This document shows, one piece after another, positions 49,012 to 59,341 of a DNA stretch of 59,805 nt. Both the position numbers and the translations under genes were made by a program. This stretch comes from Petrachloros mirabilis ULC683 (lineage in GTDB: Bacteria; Cyanobacteriota; Cyanobacteriia; Thermosynechococcales; Thermosynechococcaceae), in assembly GCF_009939295.1 (NCBI RefSeq), contig NZ_WVIC01000015.1, positions 1 through 59,805 of the forward strand. Reading direction: 5' to 3'. The stretch's first letter is position 1; every line of letters starts with the position of its first letter. The notes beneath the pieces are model-generated. The model ran no database searches. It was not told the origin of the DNA and saw nothing but the letters and a program-made list of their open reading frames with translations.

Positions 49012-49947
49012 ATGCAAGAAATCGAAATCCTGAGGGCAGGCACCTTCCCCGACAATTCGGGCCAGCTCCACACCTTTGCCGCTTCGCATCTTGACGAGGT
49101 GGTGAGCAGCTACAACCCCGCCAACTTCCGAGCGCCTTTAATCGTCACCCACGAAGTAGATGGCAACGACAAAGGGCTAGCCGATCACAAAGAACTGGCC
49201 TTTGGCGCTCCCAAGCTCCTCAAGCGAGTGGGAGATCGCGTCAAGGCCGTTTTTGAAAGTATTTCTCCCAAGTTTGTGAGCTGGGTGCGAGAGGGCAACC
49301 TCTTGAGCATTTCCCCTAGCTTCTACCTCCCCGATTCCCCCAATAACCCCAGCCCAGGAAAGCTCGCCCTGCGGCACATCGCCGCATTGGGCAAGACCCC
49401 GCCAGCCATCAAAGGTTTGGCTCCCCTCTCTCTCTCCGAGCCAGAGTATGGCGAGGCCGAGGAGGGGACGATTTCGTTTGCCCAACCTGTAATCCATTTG
49501 GACAACGCCATGACCACAGACTTTGCCCAGCGCCAAAGCGACCTAGAGCAGCGAGAAGCAGAAATCGCCGCCCGAGAGGCCAAGCTGCGACAGAAAGAGC
49601 TGGCCGATTTTGCCGAAGGGCTGATCAAGGCCGGGAAGCTGCTGCCCGCCCAGAAGCCCCAGGTCGTCGCCTTTATGTCCAGCCTTAGCGCCGATACCAC
49701 TGTTGATTTTGGCGAAGAGGGCCAGCAGCCCACCCAATTGGCTGCCTACCAAAAGCTGCTCACTGATGCCCCCAAGCTGGTTGAGTTTGGTGAAGTGGCT
49801 GGCAAAGAAAAGACCGCGCCCACCCAGGGCAACCCGGTCGAGCTTGCCAAGCAGGCCACAGCCTACCGCAACGAGATGCTGAAACAAGGCATCGAAATCA
49901 GCTTCGCCGAGGCTGTCAGCCACATCACGGGTCAAGGAGACGACTAA
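49012..49947 (+). CDS. Head maturation protease with internal scaffold (Mu gpI/Z type)
   Basis: The 311-residue protein starts with the protease domain (QEIEILRAGTFPDNSGQLHT, FRAPLIVTHEVDGNDKGLAD, EGNLLSISPSFYLPD), followed from residue 167 by a coiled-coil scaffold (FAQRQSDLEQREAEIAAREA). An in-frame ATG at 49510 begins this scaffold, as the Z protein of Mu starts inside gene I. The protease would remove the scaffold during head maturation. An upstream TTG at 49003 lies inside the terminator and is unlikely as start. Confidence 0.88.
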   Translation: MQEIEILRAGTFPDNSGQLHTFAASHLDEVVSSYNPANFRAPLIVTHEVDGNDKGLADHKELAFGAPKLLKRVGDRVKAVFESISPKFVSWVREGNLLSISPSFYLPDSPNNPSPGKLALRHIAALGKTPPAIKGLAPLSLSEPEYGEAEEGTISFAQPVIHLDNAMTTDFAQRQSDLEQREAEIAAREAKLRQKELADFAEGLIKAGKLLPAQKPQVVAFMSSLSADTTVDFGEEGQQPTQLAAYQKLLTDAPKLVEFGEVAGKEKTAPTQGNPVELAKQATAYRNEMLKQGIEISFAEAVSHITGQGDD

Positions 49948-50321
49948 TGCGCAACCCCTTACTGCTCAAGAATTTTGCCGCAGGGGCGGACATCGCCCCC
50001 TTTCGGATTGTCAAATTTTCCACAACCGATGACCTAGTCGTCCAGGCCGCTGCGGCCACCGATGCCCTGCTAGGAGTCGTTGAGCTGGGAGCTGCCACTG
50101 GCGAGCGCGTTGATGTCATCACCCACGGTATCGCCGAAGTCGAATACGGCGGCACCGTTACCCGAGGAGCCTTGCTCACCAGCGATACTTCTGGGCGGGC
50201 CGTAGCGGCAGCCCCAGCGACGGGAGTCAACAATCGCATTATCGGCATTGCTGGCGTCAGTGGCGTGTCTGGTGATGTGGGTAGTGTCATTCTGTACCCC
50301 GGCTCGATCCAAGGAGCTTAG
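49947..50321 (+). CDS. DUF2190-type head decoration protein
   Basis: The 124-residue beta-rich protein (FAAGADIAPFRIVKFSTTDD, LGVVELGAATGERVDVITHG, EVEYGGTVTRGALLTSDTSG) matches capsid-decoration or fibre-like DUF2190 proteins that sit between scaffold and capsid genes. It likely stabilises the shell. Confidence 0.75.
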   Translation: MRNPLLLKNFAAGADIAPFRIVKFSTTDDLVVQAAAATDALLGVVELGAATGERVDVITHGIAEVEYGGTVTRGALLTSDTSGRAVAAAPATGVNNRIIGIAGVSGVSGDVGSVILYPGSIQGA

Positions 50322-50327
50322 TAATCA

Positions 50328-51269
50328 ATGGCCTCTAATACCCCCTTTCCTATTAACGAGCAGCAAACGGCGATCGCCATTGCATATCGCAATGAGTCGT
50401 ACATTGCCGATATGGTGCTGCCCAAAATCCCGCCTGTCCAGGTGGAGGAGTTTACGTGGCTCAAGTTTAAGTTTGACGAATCGTTTACGATTCCCGATAC
50501 CCGCGTGGGTCGCAAGAGCCGCCCCAACGAGGTCGAAATGACCGTGGAGGAGCAAACCAGCCGCACCCAGGACTACGGGCTCGACGATGTGATTCCCCAA
50601 AACGACATCGACAACGCCAGCACTCAACCGGGTTACGACCCGGTGAGTCGAGCAACCGAGTGGCTAACTGACTTAATCCAGTTAGATCGTGAAAAGCGCG
50701 TGTCAGACCTCGTTTTCAACCTCAACACTTACCCCAGTGGTCAGCGTGATACCCTGAGCGGCTCCAGCCAGTTCAGTCATGCCGATAGCGACCCCATTGG
50801 CGTGATCATGAATGCCCTGGATGCGGTGGTGATGCGCCCGAATTTTATGGTAATTGGCCGCGCTGCCTTTTCTGCCCTGGTGCGAAATCCCAAGATCGTC
50901 AAGGCTTTTCACGGCAACGAGGGTGACTCGGGAGTTGCAACTCGACAGCTTCTCGCCGATCTCTTTGAGCTGAGTCGTGGGGTCGCCGTTGGCGAGGCGT
51001 GGAGTAATACGGCCAAAAAAGGTCAGACCCCCAGCGTCACTCGACTCTGGGGTAAGCATATTGCCCTGCTGCACATCAATCCACTCGCCGATAATCAGCG
51101 CGGCTCCTCTTTCGGTTACACCGTACCCAAAGGCACCATGGTAGCCGGACAAATGCCCGAACCCCATGCTGGGCTGCGAGGCGGCGTCCGCGTGCGCGTG
51201 GGCGAGAGCTGCAAAGAGATTGTGGCTGCCCCCGACTTTGGCTACTACCTGCAAAATGCAGCCGCATAA
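50328..51269 (+). CDS. Major capsid protein
   Basis: The 313-residue product sits immediately after protease/scaffold and decoration genes, where Mu-like phages encode the HK97-fold shell protein. It has AYRNESYIADMVLPKIPPVQ, DREKRVSDLVFNLNTYPSGQ, VVMRPNFMVIGRAAFSALVR and, near the end, a glycine-rich strand region. Size and order are typical. Confidence 0.88.
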   Translation: MASNTPFPINEQQTAIAIAYRNESYIADMVLPKIPPVQVEEFTWLKFKFDESFTIPDTRVGRKSRPNEVEMTVEEQTSRTQDYGLDDVIPQNDIDNASTQPGYDPVSRATEWLTDLIQLDREKRVSDLVFNLNTYPSGQRDTLSGSSQFSHADSDPIGVIMNALDAVVMRPNFMVIGRAAFSALVRNPKIVKAFHGNEGDSGVATRQLLADLFELSRGVAVGEAWSNTAKKGQTPSVTRLWGKHIALLHINPLADNQRGSSFGYTVPKGTMVAGQMPEPHAGLRGGVRVRVGESCKEIVAAPDFGYYLQNAAA

Positions 51270-51277
51270 GGAGCGCT

Positions 51278-51475
51278 ATGGAATACCCCGTTAAAAGCCG
51301 TTTAATCCACGATGGCAAGTCACATCCTCCCGGTGATTTAGTAGCCCTGACCGAGGAGCAGGCCGAAGGGTTAATCGCTCTAGGCGTCCTTGGCCCAGCC
51401 CAAAAGCCTCCAGATCCACCCAAGCCCGCAGCCCGCAGCCGCAAGGCAGCCGAACCCGCAGAAGCTGACAAATAA
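51278..51475 (+). CDS. Small head-region protein (gp35-like)
   Basis: The 65-residue protein begins with a short beta motif (VKSRLIHDGKSHPPGDLVAL TEEQAEGL as two pieces) common in phage genes placed between capsid and connector genes, then a Pro/Ala/Lys tail. Its stop overlaps the next start. Confidence 0.6.
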   Translation: MEYPVKSRLIHDGKSHPPGDLVALTEEQAEGLIALGVLGPAQKPPDPPKPAARSRKAAEPAEADK

Positions 51476-51903
51476 TGTCCTACGCCACTCCCCAGGAATT
51501 CATTGATCAGTTCGGGCAGGAAGAAAGCCTCCAGCTCACGAACCTCGACGACCCCACCGCTGAGGACGTGGATGAAGAGCTGCTGGAGCGCACTCTGGCT
51601 GATGCCACTGACGAGATCAATGGCTACCTGGAGGGTCGCTACCCGCTGCCCTTTACCTCGGTGCCCCGAGTGCTGCGGCGGGTGGCGCTAGACATTGCCC
51701 GTTACCGCCTGGATCGCTACCTCGCTCGCGACGATGCCCGTCAGCGCTACGAGGATGCCATCAAGTTCCTGGAGTCGGTGGCCAAGGGGATGATCCGACT
51801 GGGCCTTAATCAGGAGGCCGCGCTGGTCGAGGCCAAAATTGACTCCCCTCAGGTGGCCGCCCCAGGTCGTACCTTCACCCGTGAGTCACTGGGGGATTTC
51901 TGA
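51475..51903 (+). CDS. Head-tail connector protein (Mu gp36, DUF1320)
   Basis: The 142-residue protein starts SYATPQEFIDQFGQEESLQL and includes LADATDEINGYLEGRYPLPF and RVALDIARYRLDRYLARDDA, the standard DUF1320 pattern. It forms part of the head-tail joining ring. It overlaps genes on both sides. Confidence 0.9.
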   Translation: MSYATPQEFIDQFGQEESLQLTNLDDPTAEDVDEELLERTLADATDEINGYLEGRYPLPFTSVPRVLRRVALDIARYRLDRYLARDDARQRYEDAIKFLESVAKGMIRLGLNQEAALVEAKIDSPQVAAPGRTFTRESLGDF

Positions 51904-52325
51904 TGGATCCGATCGAAAAAGCGATCGTAGAGCGTCTCCAGCCCCTGAACGCCATCGGCATTGCCGTCGAGGCGTTTCCAAATGACCCCAAGCGCCTGGA
52001 GCGAGCCACTCCCAATCGCCTGGTGCTGGTGCGCTACCAGGGCAGCGAATCCAATCGCCCCGCAGGCAATAGCCCCGGCACCCAAGCACCCATCATTCAG
52101 CGCCGCTTAGTGCGCTATGAGATCTTGCTCTTAATCAAGGATCTTCGCACTCACGAAAATGTCTATCCCGTTCGGGATGAGGTGATTAACCGCATGGTGG
52201 GGTATGTGCCCCCTGGCCAAAAGTGGGCCTTTTATCATCTCAAGGATGGCTGGATGGCTCAATCTGAGGGAATTTGGTTCTACTCGCAGCTCTTTGAGCT
52301 ACCCACTGTTCTGCAATCTGCTTAG
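51903..52325 (+). CDS. Mu gp37-like protein
   Basis: The 140-residue product (PIEKAIVERLQPLNAIGIAV, RRLVRYEILLLIKDLRTHEN) follows gp36 and has the pattern of gp37/DUF1834-like tail-completion proteins in Mu-like phages. It probably helps join head and tail. Confidence 0.7.
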   Translation: MDPIEKAIVERLQPLNAIGIAVEAFPNDPKRLERATPNRLVLVRYQGSESNRPAGNSPGTQAPIIQRRLVRYEILLLIKDLRTHENVYPVRDEVINRMVGYVPPGQKWAFYHLKDGWMAQSEGIWFYSQLFELPTVLQSA

Positions 52326-52333
52326 GAGTTCTT

Positions 52334-53086
52334 ATGGCAATTCTCTACGGCTTCGGCGACCTGGAGCTAACCACCACCGATTTGACCACCAATGTGCTGC
52401 TACCCATCCCCGGCATTGAGTTTGAGATAAATGCCGATTCCGACAAAAAAGTCGCCCGATTTTACAATAAAGGCGAGATCCAGGTGGCTGGCTCCAAAGT
52501 CGTTGAGCGCACGTATTCCATTAAATTGGGCATTGAGGCGATTAACTGGCTGCAAATGCAGCTTGCCTTTGGGGAGCTGGCTCAAACAGTGGCCAGCGTC
52601 GCCCTCCCGGAACTGCGCTATGCCACGGTGCCCAGTGCATCGCCCTACGAAATCGAGGATGCCGATATTTCTACGACTGATGTGCTTTGCACCATCACCA
52701 CCCGTGGAGCCTGGGGGGAGGCAGGGCCGCTGGCGCGCGTAACAGAGGCTCCGGCCACGCGCCAGTTTCAAGTCAACACCGCCGATGACAAGCTGATTTT
52801 CAACGCCGCCCAAGCCGGGGCGATTTTCGCCTATCGCCTCTTTAAAACCCACAGCAACCTCCAGGCCATCGGGGCGGGGCAGGTGGCTGACGTGCTTGAT
52901 AATTTTTCCTTTTCTGGCATTGGCTACGGCGACGAATTCCAGGCTGGGGCCAAGATTGTGGTGCCCAAGCTGGCCAGGGCCAGCGAGCCAACCCTGAACA
53001 TTCAAGACGTGACCAAATTGGAAATTGAGTTTGACTTGCTGACCCCTCCGGGCAAGCGCAAGCCCTACGAAATCTACGCAATCTGA
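52334..53086 (+). CDS. Major tail (tube) protein
   Basis: The 250-residue beta-rich protein (LELTTTDLTTNVLLPIPGIE, KVVERTYSIKLGIEAINWLQ, LEIEFDLLTPPGKRKPYEIY) is placed between connector genes and the chaperone/tape measure pair, so it should be the tube subunit. No sheath gene precedes it, which indicates a non-contractile tail. Confidence 0.7.
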   Translation: MAILYGFGDLELTTTDLTTNVLLPIPGIEFEINADSDKKVARFYNKGEIQVAGSKVVERTYSIKLGIEAINWLQMQLAFGELAQTVASVALPELRYATVPSASPYEIEDADISTTDVLCTITTRGAWGEAGPLARVTEAPATRQFQVNTADDKLIFNAAQAGAIFAYRLFKTHSNLQAIGAGQVADVLDNFSFSGIGYGDEFQAGAKIVVPKLARASEPTLNIQDVTKLEIEFDLLTPPGKRKPYEIYAI

Positions 53087-53090
53087 TGCA

Positions 53091-53660
53091 ATGCTCGTTG
53101 AGTTTGATCGCTTTGAATTTGAGGATGTCTCGGGGCAGATCCGCAGTGTGCGGGGCTGCTCACTGATGGCGCGGGAGGAGCTGCGCCAGCGATTAACTCA
53201 GCTCTCAGAATTGCTGGCAGACGCCAAAGACGACGAAACCCTAGAGCAGCTGTATGATCGGCACAACTACTTTCGCTGGGTGTGCCATCGCTGCTTGGAG
53301 CTGTGCAATATCCGCCCAGAGTGGGTGAGCGTGGCCATGCTGCGCCCTTTGCTGTTTCACCGCAAGATAGGCACAGAATATCAGCCCGGTGATTTACTTC
53401 GGCTTAACTTCCCCCAGAAGCCCGCCGCAGAGGGCAAGAGCGCCAACTACTCCGAGGTGCTAGCCGCCCTCTGGACGCAGATTGGCGATCTGCAAAAAGC
53501 CCTTACCGTGGCTGCGGATGGGCGCATCAGCGCCGAGGAGCTGCTCAATACCATGGAGGCCAAGGCACTCCAGTCGCCTGAAGCTCGCGAGGAGGCGCGC
53601 AAGGCCGAGTACAAGGCCAAAGCCAAAGCCAAAAGGCAAGAGCGGGGGGTCGCCGCATGA
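53091..53660 (+). CDS. Putative tail assembly chaperone
   Basis: The 189-residue helical protein (LLADAKDDETLEQLYDRHNY, LQKALTVAADGRISAEELLN, Lys/Ala-rich tail) lies between tail tube and tape measure genes, the usual place of tail assembly chaperones. No frameshift product is evident. Assignment by position and composition. Confidence 0.55.
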   Translation: MLVEFDRFEFEDVSGQIRSVRGCSLMAREELRQRLTQLSELLADAKDDETLEQLYDRHNYFRWVCHRCLELCNIRPEWVSVAMLRPLLFHRKIGTEYQPGDLLRLNFPQKPAAEGKSANYSEVLAALWTQIGDLQKALTVAADGRISAEELLNTMEAKALQSPEAREEARKAEYKAKAKAKRQERGVAA

Positions 53661-56600
53661 CTTTGGTTACCCGGTTAGTATTTCAGGCCGATGGAGCGGG
53701 CGACGTGGCTCGCGACGTAGGCAAAATTAATGACAGCCTAGACAAGGCAGGCAAGTCATCCAAGGATTTTGAGCAGGCCAATCGGGGGCTGCCCAAGATT
53801 GGCAATACCGTGACTCAAATTGCCTTTGCCTACAATCAGGCAACCTTGGCCTTAGGGAGCCTGGTGGCTATTGCCAAGCAGGGCTACAGCGCGTTGCTGG
53901 CGCAAAACGAGCAGTTGAGGCAGTCACTCTTAGCGACCCAGGCCAGCCTGGTGGCCACCAATAAGGTCTTGGCAGGCGGCGTCGAAATTACCGATCCCAC
54001 CGAAGCCATCCAGGCTTTGGAGGAGCCAGTCAATCGAGCCATCGACAAGATTCGTAAGGAGTCCCTGGAGTTAGTTGGACTGACATCCTTTGAGATCAAA
54101 GAGGTGTTTCGTTTGGTCGCGGCTCAGTCCGCTGAGGTCGGCATCAATTTGGAGCAATCAGCCGACCTGGCCTTGGATTTCACCGCTGCGCTTGGAACCC
54201 TGGGCGTCCCCTTGGCACAGGCGCGGCAAGAGGTCAACTCGATCTTGCAGGGCACGATCGACCAAAACTCTCAACTTGCTCGCAGCCTCAACATCACCAA
54301 TGACCAAGTAAAGCGCCTTAAAGAACAGGGCAAGCTTTACGATTTCCTGCGCGATAAATTAGAGGCGTTTCGAGCGGGAAATGCTCTGGCCGCCCAAACC
54401 ATTGGCGGGGTGAGCAGCAACATCCAAGAGCTGTTCGATCAAATCACCCTAGCGGCTGGAGAGCCTCTATTTGAGCCATTTTTGGCAGTTCTCAATGACA
54501 TTTTTGAGTTCCTGGATAAAAACAAGGACGCGATTACTGAGTTCCTCCAGGGCGCGGTTGAGCGTTTTGTGGCGTTCATGGCCATTCTCCGCGAGGCTGG
54601 AGAGGTGGCGCTCAAAAACTTGCAGCCGATTATTCAGGATCTGGCCAATATCTTTGATGAAGACTTTGGCCGCGCCCTGGAAAATGTCGTGAGTGGGCTG
54701 GGTCGATTTTTGATACTCCTCTCCCAACTCATCGACAACCCTGGCGTGCGAGGGATGCTAAAGACTGTGGATGTCCTGGTCACTGCAACGGCGGCCATCA
54801 CCAGCCTGAATGGAGAGTTTGCCGATGCCACCGAGGCAGCCCAGATCTACGCGCAACAGTCTCAGGCTGTGGCCAACTCGGTCATTCCTGTGCTTGAGAA
54901 AATCCGCAATGCGGAGGAGGGCGCTGATACGGCTCGCAAGCTGGCGATTGAGCGCATCGACAATCAGATCCAGTCCCTCAAAGAGAGCAATCTGGTTGGG
55001 GCGGAAAACCGAGAAAATATTCGCGCTCAGATTACCGTCCTAGAGTCGTGGCGAGAAAAATTGAGCGACACCAATGGCTCTATTGAACTGGTGAGCGATT
55101 CTACGGCGCAGCATACTGCTCGGATCAAGGAGGCCGCTAAGGCATACCAGGAGCTAGTGGCTCAGGCCGATATCGATGCCCTGAGGACCCAAGTTTTTAT
55201 TCAAGAGGATTTGGTTGAGGGCATCATCGCCCAGAAAGAGGCCACCACCCAGCTCTCTGCGGCCACCCGCCGCCAGCGCCTAGAGGAGCTGGCCCGACTG
55301 GAGGCCAGAGCCCGTGAGTTGCGACAGTTCCAACGCGATGCGACCGACCAGGACGCTGAGGAGATTGGCAAGCAACTCTTGGAGGTTGAAAAGCAGGTTC
55401 AGCAGGCGCGACTGGCGCTGGCCAATGAGACCCTGGCCGAGCGCAATCGCCTGGAGCGCGAGGCGCTCTCTGACCTAGAGAAGGCTATCTCTACAGCGCA
55501 GGACAGAATCTCTGAGATCGAGCAAGACCGGGCGATTGAGATCCAAAGGCTTTTGAATCAGCGGGTGATTGACCAGCGCCAGGCCGACGACCTGCGCCTA
55601 GGCTCGACTCGCAACCGCATTCAAAACGAGATTGCCCAGGAAGAATTTCGCTTGGAGCAGATCACGGCGCTGCAATTTGAGGACGAAGAGGAGCGGGCGA
55701 GGCTGGTTCGCCAAGCGCAGCTCCGCCTGGGCCGCTTGACCCTGGATCTTCTGGATAATGAGCGTCGCACCCAGGAGGGCTTTGCTGCTGAGCGCATCCG
55801 GCGAATTAGAGAGGCCGCCGAGGCCGAAAGAGATCGCTCACAGATTGCTCTGGGGGGGCTCAAGCGAGAGCAGGCCGAGCTCACCGATTTAGTGCGCCTT
55901 TCCGAGCAGCGCCTGCGCCTCGAAGAAGCCCGCCAGGGGCTGATCAACGCCCAGCGCAATTTGCTGATCGTGAATGGCCAGGTCGAAATTGATCGTCTCA
56001 ACACCGCCCTGGAGCTGCGCCGTCGCCTCAACGACGAAGCCCTAGACCCCAATGTCCGTAGGGAGATTGAGCGACAGTTGCGCGATATTGTCGGTTCTGG
56101 CCGGACTACGGAGGAGCGGATTATCAGGCTGCGGGTGGCCGCCGAGGATCAGATCGCCGCCATGCGGCGCAAACAAATCGAAGCAGATCAGCAGGCCGAA
56201 ATTGCCCGCAATGAGTTAGCCCTGCAACGGTTGCGAATCGAGGCGCAGATTGCAGATGTCCGCGCACAACAAGGTGTGGTGGAATCTGCACAGCAGCTTT
56301 TTGAGGCCGAGCGGCGCTTGGCTGAGCTGCGCGAAGACCCCGGCGCTACACCGCAGCAGCTCGCCTCTGCCGAGGTGGCCATCCAATTGGCCCGCGAGAA
56401 TGCGGAGCTGGCGACACGAGCCGCCAATCAGGCCAAGGAGGTGCTGGCATCTCAGGATGAGCTAGAGCAACTGAGCCGCGAAACTCTGGCTGTGCAGCAA
56501 GAAGCTCAGTTGGCCCAGCTCCAGGCCGCCGAGGCCGCCCAACGGCAGGCCAATGCCCTGGCCGTGGTAGAGGCTCGCGCCCGAGGCGTGGCCGACGAAA

Positions 56601-56989
56601 TGGAGCGTGCTGCTCGCGCATCGGATCGGATTGGGGCGAAGGGTCGCCCCCTGCAAGCTCGCCGCCAGGGCGGACCAGTAGAGCCAGGCCAGCCCTACCT
56701 AGTGGGCGAAGAGGGGCCCGAGATCGTCTTCCCCAGTGGGCGGGGCAAGGTCTTAACAGCCCAGCAAACGGCTAATTTAATGGCCAATATTCAGCCTTTA
56801 ATGGGCATTTCAACCTCGCCACCCCCCGATCAGCAGCAGCTCTTGCGGCGAGTGGATCGCCTGGTCGAAATCAATCAGTCGCTCTCGGGGCAAATTCTGG
56901 CTCTGGCCAGCCGTTCGCCACTGACCCAAAATATTTACAACACAAAAGGACAGCGTGAGCGAGGGAACACCCTAGGGGGGCTGATATGA
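53657..56989 (+). CDS. Tail tape measure protein
   Basis: The 1110-residue protein sets tail length. The N-terminus (LVTRLVFQADGAGDVARDVG) is the usual TMP start; hydrophobic segments occur around residues 45-75 and 355-380; residues 480-990 form a very long Glu/Arg/Gln coiled coil. Near the C-terminus is PVEPGQPYLVGEEGPEIVF, a motif found at the end of many TMPs. At about 1.5 angstroms per residue the tail should be close to 165 nm. Confidence 0.92.
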   Translation: MTLVTRLVFQADGAGDVARDVGKINDSLDKAGKSSKDFEQANRGLPKIGNTVTQIAFAYNQATLALGSLVAIAKQGYSALLAQNEQLRQSLLATQASLVATNKVLAGGVEITDPTEAIQALEEPVNRAIDKIRKESLELVGLTSFEIKEVFRLVAAQSAEVGINLEQSADLALDFTAALGTLGVPLAQARQEVNSILQGTIDQNSQLARSLNITNDQVKRLKEQGKLYDFLRDKLEAFRAGNALAAQTIGGVSSNIQELFDQITLAAGEPLFEPFLAVLNDIFEFLDKNKDAITEFLQGAVERFVAFMAILREAGEVALKNLQPIIQDLANIFDEDFGRALENVVSGLGRFLILLSQLIDNPGVRGMLKTVDVLVTATAAITSLNGEFADATEAAQIYAQQSQAVANSVIPVLEKIRNAEEGADTARKLAIERIDNQIQSLKESNLVGAENRENIRAQITVLESWREKLSDTNGSIELVSDSTAQHTARIKEAAKAYQELVAQADIDALRTQVFIQEDLVEGIIAQKEATTQLSAATRRQRLEELARLEARARELRQFQRDATDQDAEEIGKQLLEVEKQVQQARLALANETLAERNRLEREALSDLEKAISTAQDRISEIEQDRAIEIQRLLNQRVIDQRQADDLRLGSTRNRIQNEIAQEEFRLEQITALQFEDEEERARLVRQAQLRLGRLTLDLLDNERRTQEGFAAERIRRIREAAEAERDRSQIALGGLKREQAELTDLVRLSEQRLRLEEARQGLINAQRNLLIVNGQVEIDRLNTALELRRRLNDEALDPNVRREIERQLRDIVGSGRTTEERIIRLRVAAEDQIAAMRRKQIEADQQAEIARNELALQRLRIEAQIADVRAQQGVVESAQQLFEAERRLAELREDPGATPQQLASAEVAIQLARENAELATRAANQAKEVLASQDELEQLSRETLAVQQEAQLAQLQAAEAAQRQANALAVVEARARGVADEMERAARASDRIGAKGRPLQARRQGGPVEPGQPYLVGEEGPEIVFPSGRGKVLTAQQTANLMANIQPLMGISTSPPPDQQQLLRRVDRLVEINQSLSGQILALASRSPLTQNIYNTKGQRERGNTLGGLI

Positions 56990-57531
56990 GCTTCCCCTTT
57001 GGCGAGAGTCAGACTTTTGTTTACGGCCAGGGCGGTGGCCAGATTAGCGTCGTGCTAAGCGAGCAGAATTTTGCTGCCGGAGCCGGGGAGGGCTACTTGG
57101 CCCTACTGGGCTACGATCGCCAAACCGACCCCACTTATCAGACCCAGAATATCTACAACGCCCGCAACCAGAGCTTCTGGGTCAGCCCCCAGGCTGACCC
57201 CCAAGTCTTTGCCTGGAGCCTGCAAGAGCTGTCGGCGGCTCAATACTTCGGCCTCTGGGGCATGTATTTACGTCAGCAAGTTGAGCTTCAGCCCGTCACG
57301 CTACTGGATCAGCGGCTGGCCATGCAGGTGCCCAGCCCTCGGGCGCGAGCCAAGGTAGGGGCGCTCACGGGCGCACCCGCAATTTCGGGCTGCGAATTTA
57401 TTTGGCCTATATATAAGGTGTGGCTGGATTTTTCTGGTTCGCCCAGGCAGGCTGTGGGCGATCACTACACACTACAATTCCAGGCCAAGGAAATTTTGCC
57501 AGCGCCGGGGGTCGCCGATGATCAACCTTAG
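56986..57531 (+). CDS. Distal tail protein
   Basis: The 181-residue product (FPFGESQTFVYGQGGGQISV, YLALLGYDRQTDPTYQTQNI) follows the tape measure with a four-base overlap. Position fits a distal tail or hub-attachment protein. No catalytic motif is seen. Confidence 0.55.
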   Translation: MSFPFGESQTFVYGQGGGQISVVLSEQNFAAGAGEGYLALLGYDRQTDPTYQTQNIYNARNQSFWVSPQADPQVFAWSLQELSAAQYFGLWGMYLRQQVELQPVTLLDQRLAMQVPSPRARAKVGALTGAPAISGCEFIWPIYKVWLDFSGSPRQAVGDHYTLQFQAKEILPAPGVADDQP

Positions 57532-59341
57532 TGCGGTTGATTTGCGGGTGATTGTGGCGGGCGTTGATGTCTCAGAAGCCGTGGATCGCCGTGCCCCGCT
57601 GTGGGTGCGCCGAGACCCGGTGCAGTTTGAGTCCTATCCCCAGGTGACTGGGCAGCTCTCACTGGTGGGTGGAATTCTGGCGCAGAGCATTGATCCTCGT
57701 GTTAATCGGGCGCTGTGGCGACCTGGCAATGAGGTCGATATTCAGATGGCCACCCCTGGCCAGTCCTGGGCACCGCTGCCCTTCGGGGGGCGACTGGTGA
57801 TCAAGGATCGGGATTATGAGTCAGGCTTGGGCGAGCTGGGAGATGCCGCCCAGCCCGAGCGATTGATTCTGTTCTTGGTTGACTCCCTGGGCTACGCCGA
57901 GCAGCCCGAATCGGTGCTGTCCGTAGGCGGACAGCTAGGGCAGCAAACAGGAATCGGCCAGGTACTGCCGACGCTGACCTACGGCATTGGCTACGATCCT
58001 CAGCCCGCCGACCCCACCCCCACACGAGATTTTCAGCTCGAATTTGCCGTACAGCCCCAGGGGGAGTCGGCGGCAGCCTACGCCCACCGGCTGCTCTGGG
58101 CCTCGCCAGATACCGACGATCAAGTCTACGGGGTTTGGGTTGACTCAGAGGGTCGCCTGCGCCCGTTTGCCGCCGACCTGGCTCCTGCGGAGGCTTGGGC
58201 GGCCTTCGCCGAGGCAGAGTTGGTGGCGCTATTCCCAGTTCGGGAGGAGCGGGAGCAGTTGCCTGGTCGAGTCGCGGCTCGGGGGCTGGGCTATTGGGTG
58301 CGCCCGATTCCGCAGCCGCCTACCCGCTGGTCTGAGGTGCGCGATGAGGCGGGGCGAATAATTCGCCGGGATATTTATCAGAATTTCCCGGCGGTATTTA
58401 ATTTCCCCGCTCGATTTGTGACCACGACCTACGAACAAGAAAAGACTATATATAAGGATCCGGAACTCAGTTCAGCACTAAAGTTCTCGGAGCGGGTCAC
58501 CCAATCAACGTTCTATGACCCCGGGGGTCGAGTGGAGCGGGTGCGCACGACCAGTGAGCAGCCCAAGGACGTAATCGATCCAGATGTCGATTCTTCTTTG
58601 CCGACGGTGGCGCAGGTCAGCGAGACGGCCTACGAATTTGGCCGCCGTGGCGTCGTGGAGAAGCGTCGCACCCTCCAGCAAAAAGCCTGGGGGTTGATCC
58701 GTGAGGCGAATCCCCCAGAGGATGCCAGCCCCCTCGACTTGGCCACCGAAAAGGCTGAGGTCGAGCAGTGGCAGCGAATTACGGATGATTACTACCACTA
58801 CATCCGTCATGTGTTTCACGAAACCCTGGGGGATCTTTATCGAGGCGAAGAGCTAGAGTCAGGCGGGGCTGGTGGTCAGCCACCCAGGGTCGATCGGCGT
58901 CCTCCCTCTTTTGAGGTAGAGCAGTACGAGCTCCTGGAGATCTACGATCTCAGCTATGCGGGCGGGCAGCCAGGCCGCACCCGTCGCCTCGATTTCGGTA
59001 ATCTGGTGCAAGACAATTACTCCCTCAAGCGCTTGGCGGCAGTTGAGGCGCGGCTGATCAATGGCCGCTTTGAGGCGTGCCAGCTCCAGTTTGGGCTGAG
59101 TCAAATCCCGGCAGAGTGGCCGCCTGGTCGGGTGGTATTTGTGGAGTCAGAGGTGTATCTGCTCAGCGGCGAGGTCGTCATCTTTGAGCGCGATCGGACA
59201 ATCTGTGGCGCTACCGGGCTTTGGCTCGGCTCCCGTGATGGCGAGGATTTTACGTCAGCGGTGCAGGTGATCGCCCAAGCGCTCAAAGACGCCGAGGGTG
59301 CGCTGATAACGGACGAATTTGGGGGGGGGATTAATGCCTGA
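57518..59341 (+). CDS. Tail hub/baseplate-like protein
   Basis: The 607-residue product starts [20 protein letters not shown] and includes [20 protein letters not shown] and [20 protein letters not shown], a beta-rich pattern of hub (gp27-like) proteins. The second half is rich in charged and aromatic residues. It overlaps the distal tail gene and the fibre gene, so the three are translated together. Confidence 0.6.
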   Translation: MINLSAVDLRVIVAGVDVSEAVDRRAPLWVRRDPVQFESYPQVTGQLSLVGGILAQSIDPRVNRALWRPGNEVDIQMATPGQSWAPLPFGGRLVIKDRDYESGLGELGDAAQPERLILFLVDSLGYAEQPESVLSVGGQLGQQTGIGQVLPTLTYGIGYDPQPADPTPTRDFQLEFAVQPQGESAAAYAHRLLWASPDTDDQVYGVWVDSEGRLRPFAADLAPAEAWAAFAEAELVALFPVREEREQLPGRVAARGLGYWVRPIPQPPTRWSEVRDEAGRIIRRDIYQNFPAVFNFPARFVTTTYEQEKTIYKDPELSSALKFSERVTQSTFYDPGGRVERVRTTSEQPKDVIDPDVDSSLPTVAQVSETAYEFGRRGVVEKRRTLQQKAWGLIREANPPEDASPLDLATEKAEVEQWQRITDDYYHYIRHVFHETLGDLYRGEELESGGAGGQPPRVDRRPPSFEVEQYELLEIYDLSYAGGQPGRTRRLDFGNLVQDNYSLKRLAAVEARLINGRFEACQLQFGLSQIPAEWPPGRVVFVESEVYLLSGEVVIFERDRTICGATGLWLGSRDGEDFTSAVQVIAQALKDAEGALITDEFGGGINA

